Source: an uncultured Bacilli bacterium
GTDB taxonomy: Bacteria; Bacillota_I; Bacilli_A; RF39; UBA660
Assembly: GCA_944358375.1 (NCBI GenBank)
Contig: CALVQT010000004.1
Span: forward strand, 17,767 to 81,766
Direction: 5' to 3'
Length of the DNA: 64,000 nt
Shown: positions 53,258 to 62,127 of the stretch, in pieces
Numbering within the stretch: the first letter of the stretch is position 1
Layout of the letters: each line of letters opens with the position of its first letter
Program-made: the position numbers and the translations under genes
The notes under the pieces: model-generated
Seen by the model: the letters and a program-made list of their open reading frames with translations, nothing else
What the model was told of the DNA's origin: nothing
Database searches by the model: none

Positions 53258-53809
53258 ATGAAAATTATTAAAAAAATAATTAATGTTTTAGTAATATTCT
53301 TTGTTTTAGCATTTGTAGTAGTAGTACTTTTACAAAGATTTAGCAACAATGAATTATCAATATTTAGTTATAGAATGTTTACAGTAGTATCTGAAAGTAT
53401 GGTTCCGAAATATAAAATAGGTGATGTATTAATCTCAAAAGAAGTAGATTTTAAAAATATTAAAGTAGGTGATGCGATTAGTTATTTAGGTAATAAAGGG
53501 CAATTTGATGGTAAAGTTGTTACTCATAATGTAATAGGTATTGAGAAAGATTCAAATGGAAAATATTTATTTCATACTAAAGGCATCGCTAATTTAATAG
53601 AAGATCCAATAGTAAGTGAAGATCAATTATATGGTAAAGTTATTTATAAATCTATTATATTATCATTTATATATAGAATTGTATCAAAACCAATAGGAAT
53701 GTTTATATTTATATTACTACCTATAATGTATATAATAATATCTGAAATTATTATTACATTGGTTGAAAAAGAGGAGAAAAAAAGAGGTATTAACAATACA
53801 AGCAAGTAA
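53258..53809 (+). CDS. sipW: SipW-type signal peptidase
   Basis: 183 residues. Membrane segment 8-25, VVSESMVP with catalytic Ser47, VVTHNVIG with His90, and a second membrane segment at about 137-165. It belongs to the ER-type S26B group (His in place of Lys), which in Bacillus processes TasA and TapA. The usual KGDAN reads KGIAN here, so one conserved Asp is replaced by Ile, while the following EDP Asp is kept. Its position directly before a TasA-like gene fits that role. Confidence 0.88.
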   Translation: MKIIKKIINVLVIFFVLAFVVVVLLQRFSNNELSIFSYRMFTVVSESMVPKYKIGDVLISKEVDFKNIKVGDAISYLGNKGQFDGKVVTHNVIGIEKDSNGKYLFHTKGIANLIEDPIVSEDQLYGKVIYKSIILSFIYRIVSKPIGMFIFILLPIMYIIISEIIITLVEKEEKKRGINNTSK

Positions 53810-53835
53810 ATTGTTTTATCAAAGGAGGAATTACA

Positions 53836-55002
53836 ATGAAAGGAAGATATAAAAATTATTTGAAATTAAATTTGATTTCAATATTTTTTATAGGTGTTTC
53901 TTTTATTTCTATTTCTCTTGCTTGGTTTGCATATACTGGTTTAGTCCAAACACAAACTCAAATTGATGTTAAAGCATGGAATATTCAGTTTAATAAAAAT
54001 GGAGAAACAGTTTCAAATGATATAATTATTTCACTTGATGATTTGCAACCTGGAATGGATAGTTCAAATGACAACATAACAATTAATAATAAAGGAGATT
54101 CAGATGCTAAGATATCATATAAAATACAAAGTGCTAGAATATTATATGATAATATTGACGTATCGGAAGAATTTGGAAGTATTGAAGATAAGCTGGCAAA
54201 TGATTATCCGTTTAGTATAAATGTTAGTTTGGATAAAAAATATTTAGATCCAAAAGAGTCAGCCATGTTAAACATAGCTATTAATTGGCCACTGGACTCT
54301 GATACAGATGAAGAAGATAGTATTTGGGGAAATCAAGCATATAGTTATAATTCTGAAAATCCAACTTCCCCATCTATTAAGATAGTAATTAATATAAAAG
54401 CAGAACAAAATACGGATGAATATAAATATAATTCAGGTGATTTAGTATTATACGATGTAGTAAACAATACTAAATGTAGTAATATTGGTGGGTCATGCAT
54501 AAGAACCCATGTATTAAATTTAAATTCAACTGATGAAGATAATTTAATATTATTACCAGATTTGTATGAAAAGTATGATAGTGGTAGTTATGATGAATAT
54601 GATGTATTATTGCCAAATGATTGGGATTCATCAATAAGAGAATTATATTTAAAAGATATATTAAATTTTATATCTCAAGATATAAATAATTCATATTTAA
54701 TTAGAGAAAACTTGTCTAATAGAGTAATTGGATATATAAATTATAATAATAGATTTGATACTTATATAAATAAATTAGTTAATCCTTATAATTCTTATTT
54801 TAAATATAATGAAGAAAAATATGATTTTTTATCTTCAAATCAATGTTATTGGTTAAATACTGAACATGATTCTTCTCGAGCTTATGCATTGGTTAAAGAT
54901 GCAGATAAAGGCAGTATAATTACTCCTTATGATAAATCTAATATATGTTCAGTAGTTCCAGTAGTTATTGTTCCAATTAATAAATTAATAGAAAATAGTT
55001 AA
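53836..55002 (+). CDS. TasA/camelysin-like secreted protein
   Basis: 388 residues. The N-terminus (KLNLISIFFIGVSFISISLAW) is a SipW-type signal segment. The first 190 residues follow the TasA/camelysin pattern (AWNIQFNKNGE, DLQPGMDSS, then ITINNKGDSDAKISYKI), i.e. an immunoglobulin-like beta fold for fibre-forming matrix proteins. The C-terminal 180 residues add a second domain ending in CYWLNTEHDSSRAYALV and SVVPVVIVPI, similar to DUF6273-type lectin-like ends. Probably the main substrate of the signal peptidase encoded upstream. AAAGGAGGAA precedes the ATG. Confidence 0.72.
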   Translation: MKGRYKNYLKLNLISIFFIGVSFISISLAWFAYTGLVQTQTQIDVKAWNIQFNKNGETVSNDIIISLDDLQPGMDSSNDNITINNKGDSDAKISYKIQSARILYDNIDVSEEFGSIEDKLANDYPFSINVSLDKKYLDPKESAMLNIAINWPLDSDTDEEDSIWGNQAYSYNSENPTSPSIKIVINIKAEQNTDEYKYNSGDLVLYDVVNNTKCSNIGGSCIRTHVLNLNSTDEDNLILLPDLYEKYDSGSYDEYDVLLPNDWDSSIRELYLKDILNFISQDINNSYLIRENLSNRVIGYINYNNRFDTYINKLVNPYNSYFKYNEEKYDFLSSNQCYWLNTEHDSSRAYALVKDADKGSIITPYDKSNICSVVPVVIVPINKLIENS

Positions 55003-55034
55003 ATTAAGTTATCGATAAAGGTTATATACTAAAA

Positions 55035-55076
55035 ATAAAACCCGTTTTTTAGATAAAATAGAAACGGGTTTTATTA
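55035..55076. terminator. two-way terminator between the TasA-like genes
   Basis: A perfect 13-base stem ATAAAACCCGTTT (55035-55047) with 55062-55074. The GC-rich core and A/T flanks on both sides serve the two converging genes. Confidence 0.9.
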
Positions 55077-55088
55077 TTGATTTTTATT

Positions 55089-55700
55089 TTATATTTTTTG
55101 TTTAAATTGAATATTTGCTTTAATTTGTAAATTTTCGTTTGTATTAGTGATTGTAGTATCTTCATTATCATTCATTATATTATCATCTTCATCATACCAT
55201 TCAAAGTATACTCTAATAGTGAAAGGTTCAAATGAATAATTTTCTTCTAAGTTGTTAAAATTTAATGATCCAGTAATAGTATTTCCTTCAATTGAGTTAA
55301 GTTTTAATGTATCTCCTTCAATATAATTGCTATCAATAATTGAATAATTACTTATTAATAAATCTGGTATATTTTGATTTAATAGTTCTAATGTTATTAT
55401 ATAATCGAATGAAACTTCTACATTCATTGGATTAACTTGAATATCAAAATAGCCTTTTGATGTAGGAGCAATTGTGTTTTCTTTAATATTCTCATTTTCC
55501 TCTAAAACAGGAGCAAGTACAATTTCAGATGAAGTATTTTCAGTAATATTTGTTTCATTGATTAATAATTGCCATTTAGAAAATGCTATTTCTAAGTTTC
55601 CAGTTGCGTCAACAATATATCTTGAATAAGTATTACTTACTAAGGATACAGTAAATATTGATAAAATTAATACTAATAAAATCTTAGCTTTACTTCTCAT
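55089..55700 (-). CDS. second TasA/camelysin-like secreted protein
   Basis: 203 residues, standard TasA/CalY length. Signal segment 5-25 (ILLVLILSIFTVSLVS), then SRYIVDATGNLEIAFSKWQ, which matches the start of mature TasA/camelysin-like domains, followed by beta-strand-rich sequence (GYFDIQVNPMNVEVSFDYI, FTIRVYFEWYDED). Probably cleaved by a SipW peptidase. AGGAGGAA precedes the ATG at 55700. It faces the first TasA-like gene across a shared terminator. Confidence 0.75.
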   Translation of the reverse strand: MRSKAKILLVLILSIFTVSLVSNTYSRYIVDATGNLEIAFSKWQLLINETNITENTSSEIVLAPVLEENENIKENTIAPTSKGYFDIQVNPMNVEVSFDYIITLELLNQNIPDLLISNYSIIDSNYIEGDTLKLNSIEGNTITGSLNFNNLEENYSFEPFTIRVYFEWYDEDDNIMNDNEDTTITNTNENLQIKANIQFKQKI

Positions 55701-55883
55701 AGCATTCCTCCTATCTTGATTTTATTATATATTATACATTTTTTATACACAACAGTTTACATAAAAATAGTGAAATAAAGTGTAAAATTTGACGCAAAAA
55801 AGTGTATAATTTTACATTTTATGTTTAGCCTTTAAAATATATATAAAATTTGCTATTATATATGTATAAGAAGGTGACAATTT

Positions 55884-57176
55884 ATGAATGAAAAATATAT
55901 GTTTACTACAATCTTTAGAAGCGTTTATATTAAGAAAAATATTGAAAGAAAAAATAATAACTTTATTAAAATAAAGAATAAAGATGTATTAGAAGAAATA
56001 TTATATAATTATGTTATTAAATCAATAGGTTATTGTAGCGATTATAGTAAATATTATGATGAAATTGGGTTATTGTTCGAAAATATTATTACAAATATAC
56101 CATATGTTTATTCTTTTGAAAATTTAGTAGATGAAATTAATAAATATGTTGAAAAATATATAAAAAAGCTAAATGAAAAAAAATATACATCGTTGTTTAT
56201 TCAAGCAATGACACAACAATACTCAAGTGATCATATAAAAGCAGTTGTTATAAATAATAAAAATACATATGTTATTGGGAAAAAATCAAGGTTGGAAGAA
56301 GAAGAAATGCCTAAAATTGTTATTAGGGATATTGATGAATTAGAAAATATATTAGAAAAATTAGTTGCTACTTATAATATGAGTTCACATGTGTATGGTA
56401 ATTTATTGCGTACTGATGAAGACGATGATATTGTATTATTTTTTAGCTGGATTATCAAAAATGCCACTACTGAAGATTTAAGCGATATTGGAAAATATTT
56501 AAATAAATACATTTCATACGTACAAGATGATACATTTGAAGATTTTAAGTATCCAAATTATTTGGGAAATTTTTTTAATGATGAATTATGGGCTAAAATA
56601 TCATCTAGTGATGTAGCATATGAAACACCATATTATTTTGTATTTATGCTTAGAAATAATCATTTGATCCTTCCATATGTACGCTATGGAATAGATAATG
56701 GTAAGGAAAAGACAGCGAATATACTTGCTATACAAACTCCTAATGCATATAATCCAAAAAATGATGAATTAAATAAGTATATCAAAGAAAATCTTCCTAA
56801 AAGCAAAAATTTTAGAAACTACAATCCCTCTCATTTAATATCTTTTACTTTATTTATAGGAATTTTGCTATCAAAGGGAATAAAGCAAATAACAATCGCA
56901 GATTATCTTCCCTTTAGATATCAAAGATTTATTCTCGAAAATAGAAAATCGGTAGATGAATTAGAAGATCATCAAAAAAGATTAACTAATAAAGAAATAT
57001 TTACTTATATGAGATTAATGGAATTTACTGATGGATTAGAAATCATTAATTATCCCGAAAATAATACACCATTTATACTTAAAATCAAAGATGATATACA
57101 TTTTGAAAATGAATTTTTAGAAAATTTGCTTAATCTTGGAAAATCTTTTAAAGATAAAGAAGAAAAAAAATTATAA
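55884..57176 (+). CDS. conserved-looking cytoplasmic protein, unknown
   Basis: 430 residues, no signal or membrane segment. The N-terminal 130 residues are helical (YCSDYSKYYDEIGLLFENII); the middle holds YETPYYFVFMLRNNHLILPYVRYGI near 252 and ILAIQTP near 283; then HLISFTLFIGILLSKGIKQITIADYLPFRYQRF near 335. I recognise no domain. GAAGGTGA precedes the ATG. It may belong to the regulation of the neighbouring envelope genes, but nothing shows this directly. Confidence 0.8.
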   Translation: MNEKYMFTTIFRSVYIKKNIERKNNNFIKIKNKDVLEEILYNYVIKSIGYCSDYSKYYDEIGLLFENIITNIPYVYSFENLVDEINKYVEKYIKKLNEKKYTSLFIQAMTQQYSSDHIKAVVINNKNTYVIGKKSRLEEEEMPKIVIRDIDELENILEKLVATYNMSSHVYGNLLRTDEDDDIVLFFSWIIKNATTEDLSDIGKYLNKYISYVQDDTFEDFKYPNYLGNFFNDELWAKISSSDVAYETPYYFVFMLRNNHLILPYVRYGIDNGKEKTANILAIQTPNAYNPKNDELNKYIKENLPKSKNFRNYNPSHLISFTLFIGILLSKGIKQITIADYLPFRYQRFILENRKSVDELEDHQKRLTNKEIFTYMRLMEFTDGLEIINYPENNTPFILKIKDDIHFENEFLENLLNLGKSFKDKEEKKL

Positions 57177-57292
57177 GAAATTGTATAAGGGAATATTACA
57201 TTTAAAAATGATGGAATTTATTTTGATAAAAAAATAAATGATAATATAAAATTTAATTAATTAGTTATAATAAATAAGAGGAAGTGATATAA

Positions 57293-59245
57293 TTGTTCAA
57301 ATTAGTGTCAAAATATAAACCCAGTGGAGATCAGGGAAATGCTATTGATGAGTTAGTTAATGGTATTAATGAAGGAAAAAAGCATCAAGTATTATTAGGC
57401 GCTACAGGTACTGGAAAAACATTTACTATAGCTAATGTAATACAAAAAACTAATAAGCCAACTTTAATTCTTGCGCATAATAAAACTTTAGCAGGCCAAC
57501 TTTATGCTGAATTTAAAGAGTTGTTTCCAGACAATAAAGTTGAATATTTTGTATCTTATTATGATTATTATCAACCAGAAGCATATGTCCCAAGTAAAGA
57601 TTTATACATAGAAAAAGATTCATCTATAAATGATGAGATTGATGAATTAAGACATGCTGCAGTAGCTGCTATTATTGATAGAAGAGATACTATTATAGTT
57701 TCTAGTGTTTCTTGTATTTATAATATCGGTGAAAAAGAAGAATATGTTAATAAAATGTTGAATGTTTATGTTGGGCAAACCATAGATAGAGATATTATTT
57801 TAGAAAAATTAGTATCAATACAATATGAAAGAAATGATATTGATTTTAAAAGAGGAACTTTTAGGGTAAGAGGGGATATTATTGAATTAATACCAATTGG
57901 TGAAAAGAAAAATGCCATAAGAATAGAATTATTTGGTGATGAAGTAGATAAAATTAGTTATTTCGATCCACTCACTGGAAGAACGATTAAAAATGTTAAA
58001 ACGGTTAGCATATTTCCTGCTTCTTTATTTGTAACAAGTGATGCTAAATTACAAGAAGCTATTAAAAGAATAGAAAAAGAGTTGGTATCAAGACTTAAAG
58101 AACTCCATGATAATGGTAAATTATTAGAAGAGCAAAGATTAAAAGAACGAACTATGTATGATATAGAAATGTTAAGAGAAACAGGATTTTGTCATGGCAT
58201 AGAAAATTATAGCAGACATTTATCATTAAGAGAAAGTGGTGAAACTCCAACAACTTTAATTGATTTTTTTCCAGATGATTTTTTATTAGTTATTGATGAA
58301 AGTCACGTTACATTACCACAAGTTAGAGGTATGTATAATGGTGATCATATGAGAAAACAAACATTAGTAGATTTTGGATTTAGACTTCCAAGTGCAATGG
58401 ATAATAGGCCATTAAAGTTTGATGAATTTGAAAGTAAATTAAATCAAGTAATTTATGTATCAGCAACTCCTGGAGATTACGAGTTATCTTTAGTAAATAA
58501 TTCAACGGTAGAACAAATTATAAGACCAACAGGTTTATTAGATCCACTGATAGATGTAAGGCCAACTAAGAATCAAATTGATAATATAATTGAAGAAATA
58601 AATAATAGAATAGAAAAAAATGAGAGAGTATTAATTACGACATTAACAATAAGAATGAGTGAAGAATTAACATCTTATTTAAAAGAATTAGGATATAAAG
58701 TTACATATTTACATAATGAAATTAAAACATTAGAAAGACTTAATATAATACGTAATTTAAGACTTGGTAAAATAGATATAATAGTAGGAATTAATTTACT
58801 TCGAGAAGGATTAGATATACCAGAGGTATCATTGATATGTATTATGGATGCCGATAAACAAGGTTTTTTAAGAAGCGAAAGAAGTTTGATTCAAACAATA
58901 GGAAGAGCAGCAAGAAATGAAAATGGCATGGTTATAATGTATGCTGATATAATAAGTGATGCAATGAAGAAAGCAATTGATGAAACTTCAAGAAGAAGAT
59001 TAATACAAGAAAAGTATAATAAAGAACATAATATAGTACCAAAAACAATTGTTAAAGAAATAAAAGAAGCTATTTCAAATACTAAAGAAGAAGAGAAGAT
59101 TGAAAGTAAGAAATATTCTAAGAAAGAATTAGAGAATATGATATCAAGATTAGAAGCACAAATGAGACAAGCAAGTAGTGAATTTGATTTTGAAAGGGCT
59201 ATTCAAATAAGAGATGTCATATTTGAACTTAAAGAAATGAAATAA
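57293..59245 (+). CDS. uvrB: excinuclease ABC subunit B
   Basis: 650 residues from a TTG start at 57293, with GAGGAAGTG upstream and the family start [14 protein letters not shown]. Walker A GATGTGKT near 38, [12 protein letters not shown] (beta-hairpin region, 92-103), DESH in [10 protein letters not shown] near 337, helicase motif [10 protein letters not shown] near 538 and the C-terminal UVR motif ([13 protein letters not shown]). It loads onto damaged DNA with UvrA. No uvrA follows, unlike in many Firmicutes. A possible promoter is TTGATA (57223-57228) and TATAAA (57245-57250). Confidence 0.97.
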   Translation: MFKLVSKYKPSGDQGNAIDELVNGINEGKKHQVLLGATGTGKTFTIANVIQKTNKPTLILAHNKTLAGQLYAEFKELFPDNKVEYFVSYYDYYQPEAYVPSKDLYIEKDSSINDEIDELRHAAVAAIIDRRDTIIVSSVSCIYNIGEKEEYVNKMLNVYVGQTIDRDIILEKLVSIQYERNDIDFKRGTFRVRGDIIELIPIGEKKNAIRIELFGDEVDKISYFDPLTGRTIKNVKTVSIFPASLFVTSDAKLQEAIKRIEKELVSRLKELHDNGKLLEEQRLKERTMYDIEMLRETGFCHGIENYSRHLSLRESGETPTTLIDFFPDDFLLVIDESHVTLPQVRGMYNGDHMRKQTLVDFGFRLPSAMDNRPLKFDEFESKLNQVIYVSATPGDYELSLVNNSTVEQIIRPTGLLDPLIDVRPTKNQIDNIIEEINNRIEKNERVLITTLTIRMSEELTSYLKELGYKVTYLHNEIKTLERLNIIRNLRLGKIDIIVGINLLREGLDIPEVSLICIMDADKQGFLRSERSLIQTIGRAARNENGMVIMYADIISDAMKKAIDETSRRRLIQEKYNKEHNIVPKTIVKEIKEAISNTKEEEKIESKKYSKKELENMISRLEAQMRQASSEFDFERAIQIRDVIFELKEMK

Positions 59246-59298
59246 TTTTTATTGATAAAAAAATAAGAAAATGATATTATATCGTTGAGGTGTTACCT

Positions 59299-59334
59299 AT
59301 GAATAAAAATACAATCATTAAAAAAAATATTTAA
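59299..59334 (+). CDS. 11-residue leader peptide before the PRPP synthetase gene
   Basis: ATG at 59299 has GTTGAGGTG as a ribosome site and reads MNKNTIIKKNI then TAA at 59332-59334. The stop codon runs into the stem of a terminator placed just before the prs ribosome site. This is the layout of a transcription attenuator controlled by translation of a leader. The peptide has no run of a single regulatory amino acid apart from Lys, Asn and Ile. Confidence 0.45.
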   Translation: MNKNTIIKKNI

Positions 59335-59356
59335 GAGTATGTTATATACTCTTTTT
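59333..59356 (+). terminator. terminator or attenuator before the PRPP synthetase gene
   Basis: AAGAGTAT (59333-59340) pairs with ATACTCTT (59346-59353) around GTTAT, followed by a run of six T. It begins in the stop codon of the leader peptide and ends 19 bases before the prs start. Confidence 0.75.
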
Positions 59357-59374
59357 TGTGGTAAAGGAGTTTGT

Positions 59375-60511
59375 ATGAAAGAACAAATTAAAGATGAAAA
59401 ATTAAGATTAATGGTGTTTAAAAGTGCGAAAGAATTAGGAGAAAAGATTGATAGACATTTACTTAATAAGTATAATTTAGATCCAGATAAATATACTTTT
59501 AGTGTTCCAATTAAAGAAAATTTCTTTGAAGATGGACATTTTAAAGTAGAGATAGAAGAAACTGTAAGAGGAAAAGATTTATTTTTAATCACTGATATTG
59601 GAAATTATTCTATGGAATATAAAATGCATGGATTTATAAATCATACAAGTCCACAAGATTTATTAATGGAGCTAAAAGATGGTATTGGTGCTAGTAATTG
59701 TCATGCGCATAGTGTAAATATTGTTATGCCACTTTTATATGCAGGTAGACAGCATAGAAGGAATACAAGAGAAAACCTTGCTTGTGGTGCAACACTAAGA
59801 GAGATTGACAATTTAAGTAGAATAAGAAGTTTTATTACGGTTGATGCACATGATCAAGGAGTAGAGCATGCTGTTCATAATATGGAGTTCGATAATTTTT
59901 ATATGACAAATACTATTTTAAATCATTTTATAACTGATTTAAATGTAGATGAATTAAAAAAATTAGTATTTATTGCTCCAGATACAGGCGCAACAGGAAG
60001 AAGAAATGTATATTTAAACTCATTTGCTAGCCCATATATTCATAGGGAAGCAGGTGGATTTATTAAACAAAGAGATTATAATAATTTAGTTGATGGTAAA
60101 TATTTGGTTGTTTCTCTTGATTATTTTGGTAATGGAAATTTAGAAGACAAAACTGCAATTGTTACCGATGATATGATATCTAGTGGCGGGAGTATGTTTG
60201 ATGTTATAGAAGAACTTAAAAGAAATAAAGTTTCTAAAATATATATTATTGTTACATATGCATTATTTACGAAAGGTATTGATAAATTTGATGAATATTA
60301 TGAAAATGGTAAATTAAATGGTGTTTATACAACTAATTTATCTTATATTCCGAAGGAATATCAAGAAAAAGAATGGTTACACGTATGCGATTGTAGCCAA
60401 GCTATGGCTGATATTATTTATAATATACAAAATGATTTATCTATTTCATCATTATTAAGAGATAAATCAGCACCAGTTAAGTTATTAGAAAAAAAATTTA
60501 AGAATCAGTAA
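59375..60511 (+). CDS. prs: divergent ribose-phosphate pyrophosphokinase
   Basis: 378 residues from the ATG at 59375 (AAAGGAG upstream), about 60 longer than class I enzymes. HFKVEIEETVRGKDLFLI near 52, LLYAGRQHRRNTRENLACG near 131, FITVDAHDQGVEHAVH near 160, IAPDTGATGRRNVY near 205 and the PRPP loop IVTDDMISSGGSM near 262. These are the PRPP synthetase motifs in altered form (for instance AGRQHRR for ARQDRK). It makes PRPP from ribose 5-phosphate and ATP. Same divergent form occurs in other Mollicutes-like Bacilli, as far as I recall. Confidence 0.85.
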   Translation: MKEQIKDEKLRLMVFKSAKELGEKIDRHLLNKYNLDPDKYTFSVPIKENFFEDGHFKVEIEETVRGKDLFLITDIGNYSMEYKMHGFINHTSPQDLLMELKDGIGASNCHAHSVNIVMPLLYAGRQHRRNTRENLACGATLREIDNLSRIRSFITVDAHDQGVEHAVHNMEFDNFYMTNTILNHFITDLNVDELKKLVFIAPDTGATGRRNVYLNSFASPYIHREAGGFIKQRDYNNLVDGKYLVVSLDYFGNGNLEDKTAIVTDDMISSGGSMFDVIEELKRNKVSKIYIIVTYALFTKGIDKFDEYYENGKLNGVYTTNLSYIPKEYQEKEWLHVCDCSQAMADIIYNIQNDLSISSLLRDKSAPVKLLEKKFKNQ

Positions 60512-60695
60512 TAATATTATTTATATAAAATATATATATATTTCATGAGAAAATAATTTACAAATTATTTAAATTAATAAAAGTATACTACTATTAAAAT
60601 AATTATTTTTTAACTAATTCATTTTAAAATTATATTTTAATATCTGTAGTTCTTTTTTTAATATTAAAAAATTGTTATACATCATAATAATTTGT

Positions 60696-60724
60696 TTGAC
60701 ATATATTATAAAATGAGTTATAAT
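60696..60724 (+). promoter_or_regulatory. consensus promoter of the 123-residue protein gene
   Basis: TTGACA at 60696-60701, 17-base spacer, TATAAT at 60719-60724, followed by AAAGGAGGG before the ATG at 60753. The rest of the 241-base gap after prs is AT-rich with nothing else recognisable. Confidence 0.85.
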
Positions 60725-60752
60725 ATCATGAGTTTTTTAAAGGAGGGAAAAT

Positions 60753-61124
60753 ATGGAATATTTTAAAAAATTATTACAAATGTATAATCAGTATGATATA
60801 AATACAATTATTGCTTGTACTAAAAGTGCCATTAATCAAGCATATATGGAAGAACCAATTATAGTAATTTGGACTGATAATGCTGGTTATAGAGTTAATA
60901 TAACTAGTTATTCTGAATATGTTGAATATGTTAGTTTAACAATAAGAAGATGTAAAAAATATGGATTAGAATTAGAAGACAATATGCCTAAAGTAATTAA
61001 TATTGTATATCAAAATCCACAAGTTAGTGATATTATTGATATTGTTACTGAAACAAAAGATAAAGAAAGATTAGAACAATTAAGTAATTTTAACTTAAGT
61101 AGAAAATTACATTCAAGAAAATAA
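60753..61124 (+). CDS. small cytoplasmic protein, unknown
   Basis: 123 residues, soluble. MEYFKKLLQMYNQYD, then YMEEPIIVIWTDNAGYRVNI near 33 and YVSLTIRRCKKYGLELEDNMP near 63. No family recognised. A perfect promoter, a strong ribosome site and a strong terminator mark it as a well expressed single gene. Confidence 0.8.
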   Translation: MEYFKKLLQMYNQYDINTIIACTKSAINQAYMEEPIIVIWTDNAGYRVNITSYSEYVEYVSLTIRRCKKYGLELEDNMPKVINIVYQNPQVSDIIDIVTETKDKERLEQLSNFNLSRKLHSRK

Positions 61125-61151
61125 GTTTGTATTTGCAAACTTATTTTTTTT
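61119..61151 (+). terminator. terminator after the 123-residue protein gene
   Basis: A perfect 11-base stem AAATAAGTTTG (61119-61129) with 61136-61146, followed by T residues. Confidence 0.85.
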
Positions 61152-61194
61152 AGAATTTTTTAATTTTTTAAATAATATATTTAATTGGTGATAT

Positions 61195-61860
61195 ATGAAA
61201 AAAGTTTTATTTATAATATTTTTGTTTATTTATTTTGTTATTAATGTAAATGCCTCTGAAGTTGATTTAGCTAAAAATGCAGCAAGTGCGATATTAATAG
61301 AAACATCTACTGGAAAAATAATTTATGAAAAAGATTCAAATATTAAAAGAAGCCCTGCAAGTATGACTAAAATAATGACATTGTTATTGATAATGGAATA
61401 TTTAGATAATGGAATAATACATTTAGATGATGAAGTCTCTATATCAAAAAATGCCTCAGGTATGGGAGGGACACAAATATTATTAGAAGAGGGCACAACT
61501 TTAGATGTTGAATCATTAATTAAAGGAATATCTATTGCTTCAGCTAATGATGCCGCAGTAGCTATGGCTGAATATATTGGTGGGACTGTTGATAATTTTG
61601 TTAATATGATGAATGAAAGAGCTAAAGAACTTGGGTGTAAAAATACTAACTTTAAAAATCCACATGGACTTGATGAGGAGGATCATTATACTACAGCTTA
61701 TGATTTATCTCTTATTTCAAAAGAATTGTTAAAACATGAAAAAATACTAGATTATACTAGCATATATGAAGATTATATAACTGTTTCTAATGAAAATCGT
61801 TGGCTTGTGAATACAAATAAAGTCGTGTTTATATTTTGCAATAAAATCAATTATTGTTAA
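61195..61860 (+). pseudogene. D-Ala-D-Ala carboxypeptidase cut by a mobile element
   Basis: Signal peptide (1-20, VNAS end), then the penicillin-binding fold of DacA/DacF: SPASMTKIMTL with SxxK near residue 54, SANDAAVAMAEYIGG with SxN near 117, NPHGLDEEDHYTTAYDLS and NRWLVNTNK near 207. Homologues continue with a variable loop and the KTG motif. Here the sequence changes after NTNK to VVFIFCNKINYC and stops, at the left boundary of an integrated element. The protein would lack KTG and the C-terminal anchor and should be inactive. The rest of the gene should lie beyond the right end of the element. Confidence 0.85.
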
Positions 61861-61899
61861 ACGTAAATACAATTAGACTTGTATTTATATTTTGCAATA
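61824..61899 (+). repeat. direct repeat pair at the element boundary
   Basis: TTTATATTTTGCAATA occurs at 61828-61843 and again at 61884-61899, 56 bases apart; the similarity extends to about 27 imperfect bases to the left of each end. The first copy lies on the break in the carboxypeptidase gene. Likely recombinase binding or attachment-site sequence. Confidence 0.55.
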
Positions 61900-61999
61900 G
61901 TTTTATATGTTTGTACGAATAGTGTCAATTTAAGTTTTACATTAAACTGCATAAATTAAAATGCTGTTATCTATACTTTATTAGAAAGTGGGGATAACG

Positions 62000-62104
62000 A
62001 TGATTGACAATATTATACCTAGAAAAATACAAATTGAAATTATGAAATTTTTCTTGAATACAAGCATTCCTAGAATTTTAGAGTCAAATATCAAATCTAT
62101 TTAG
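62000..62104 (+). CDS. 34-residue protein before the recombinase
   Basis: ATG at 62000 with AAAGTGGGG upstream. The reading is MIDNIIPRKIQIEIMKFF and then NTSIPRILESNIKSI, ending at TAG 62102-62104, 23 bases before the recombinase start. Its ribosome site and helical, partly basic sequence make it a plausible real gene; it could be a recombination helper or a leader. No family known to me. Confidence 0.5.
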   Translation: MIDNIIPRKIQIEIMKFFLNTSIPRILESNIKSI

Positions 62105-62127
62105 GTAGAATAGAGGAGATAGATATT

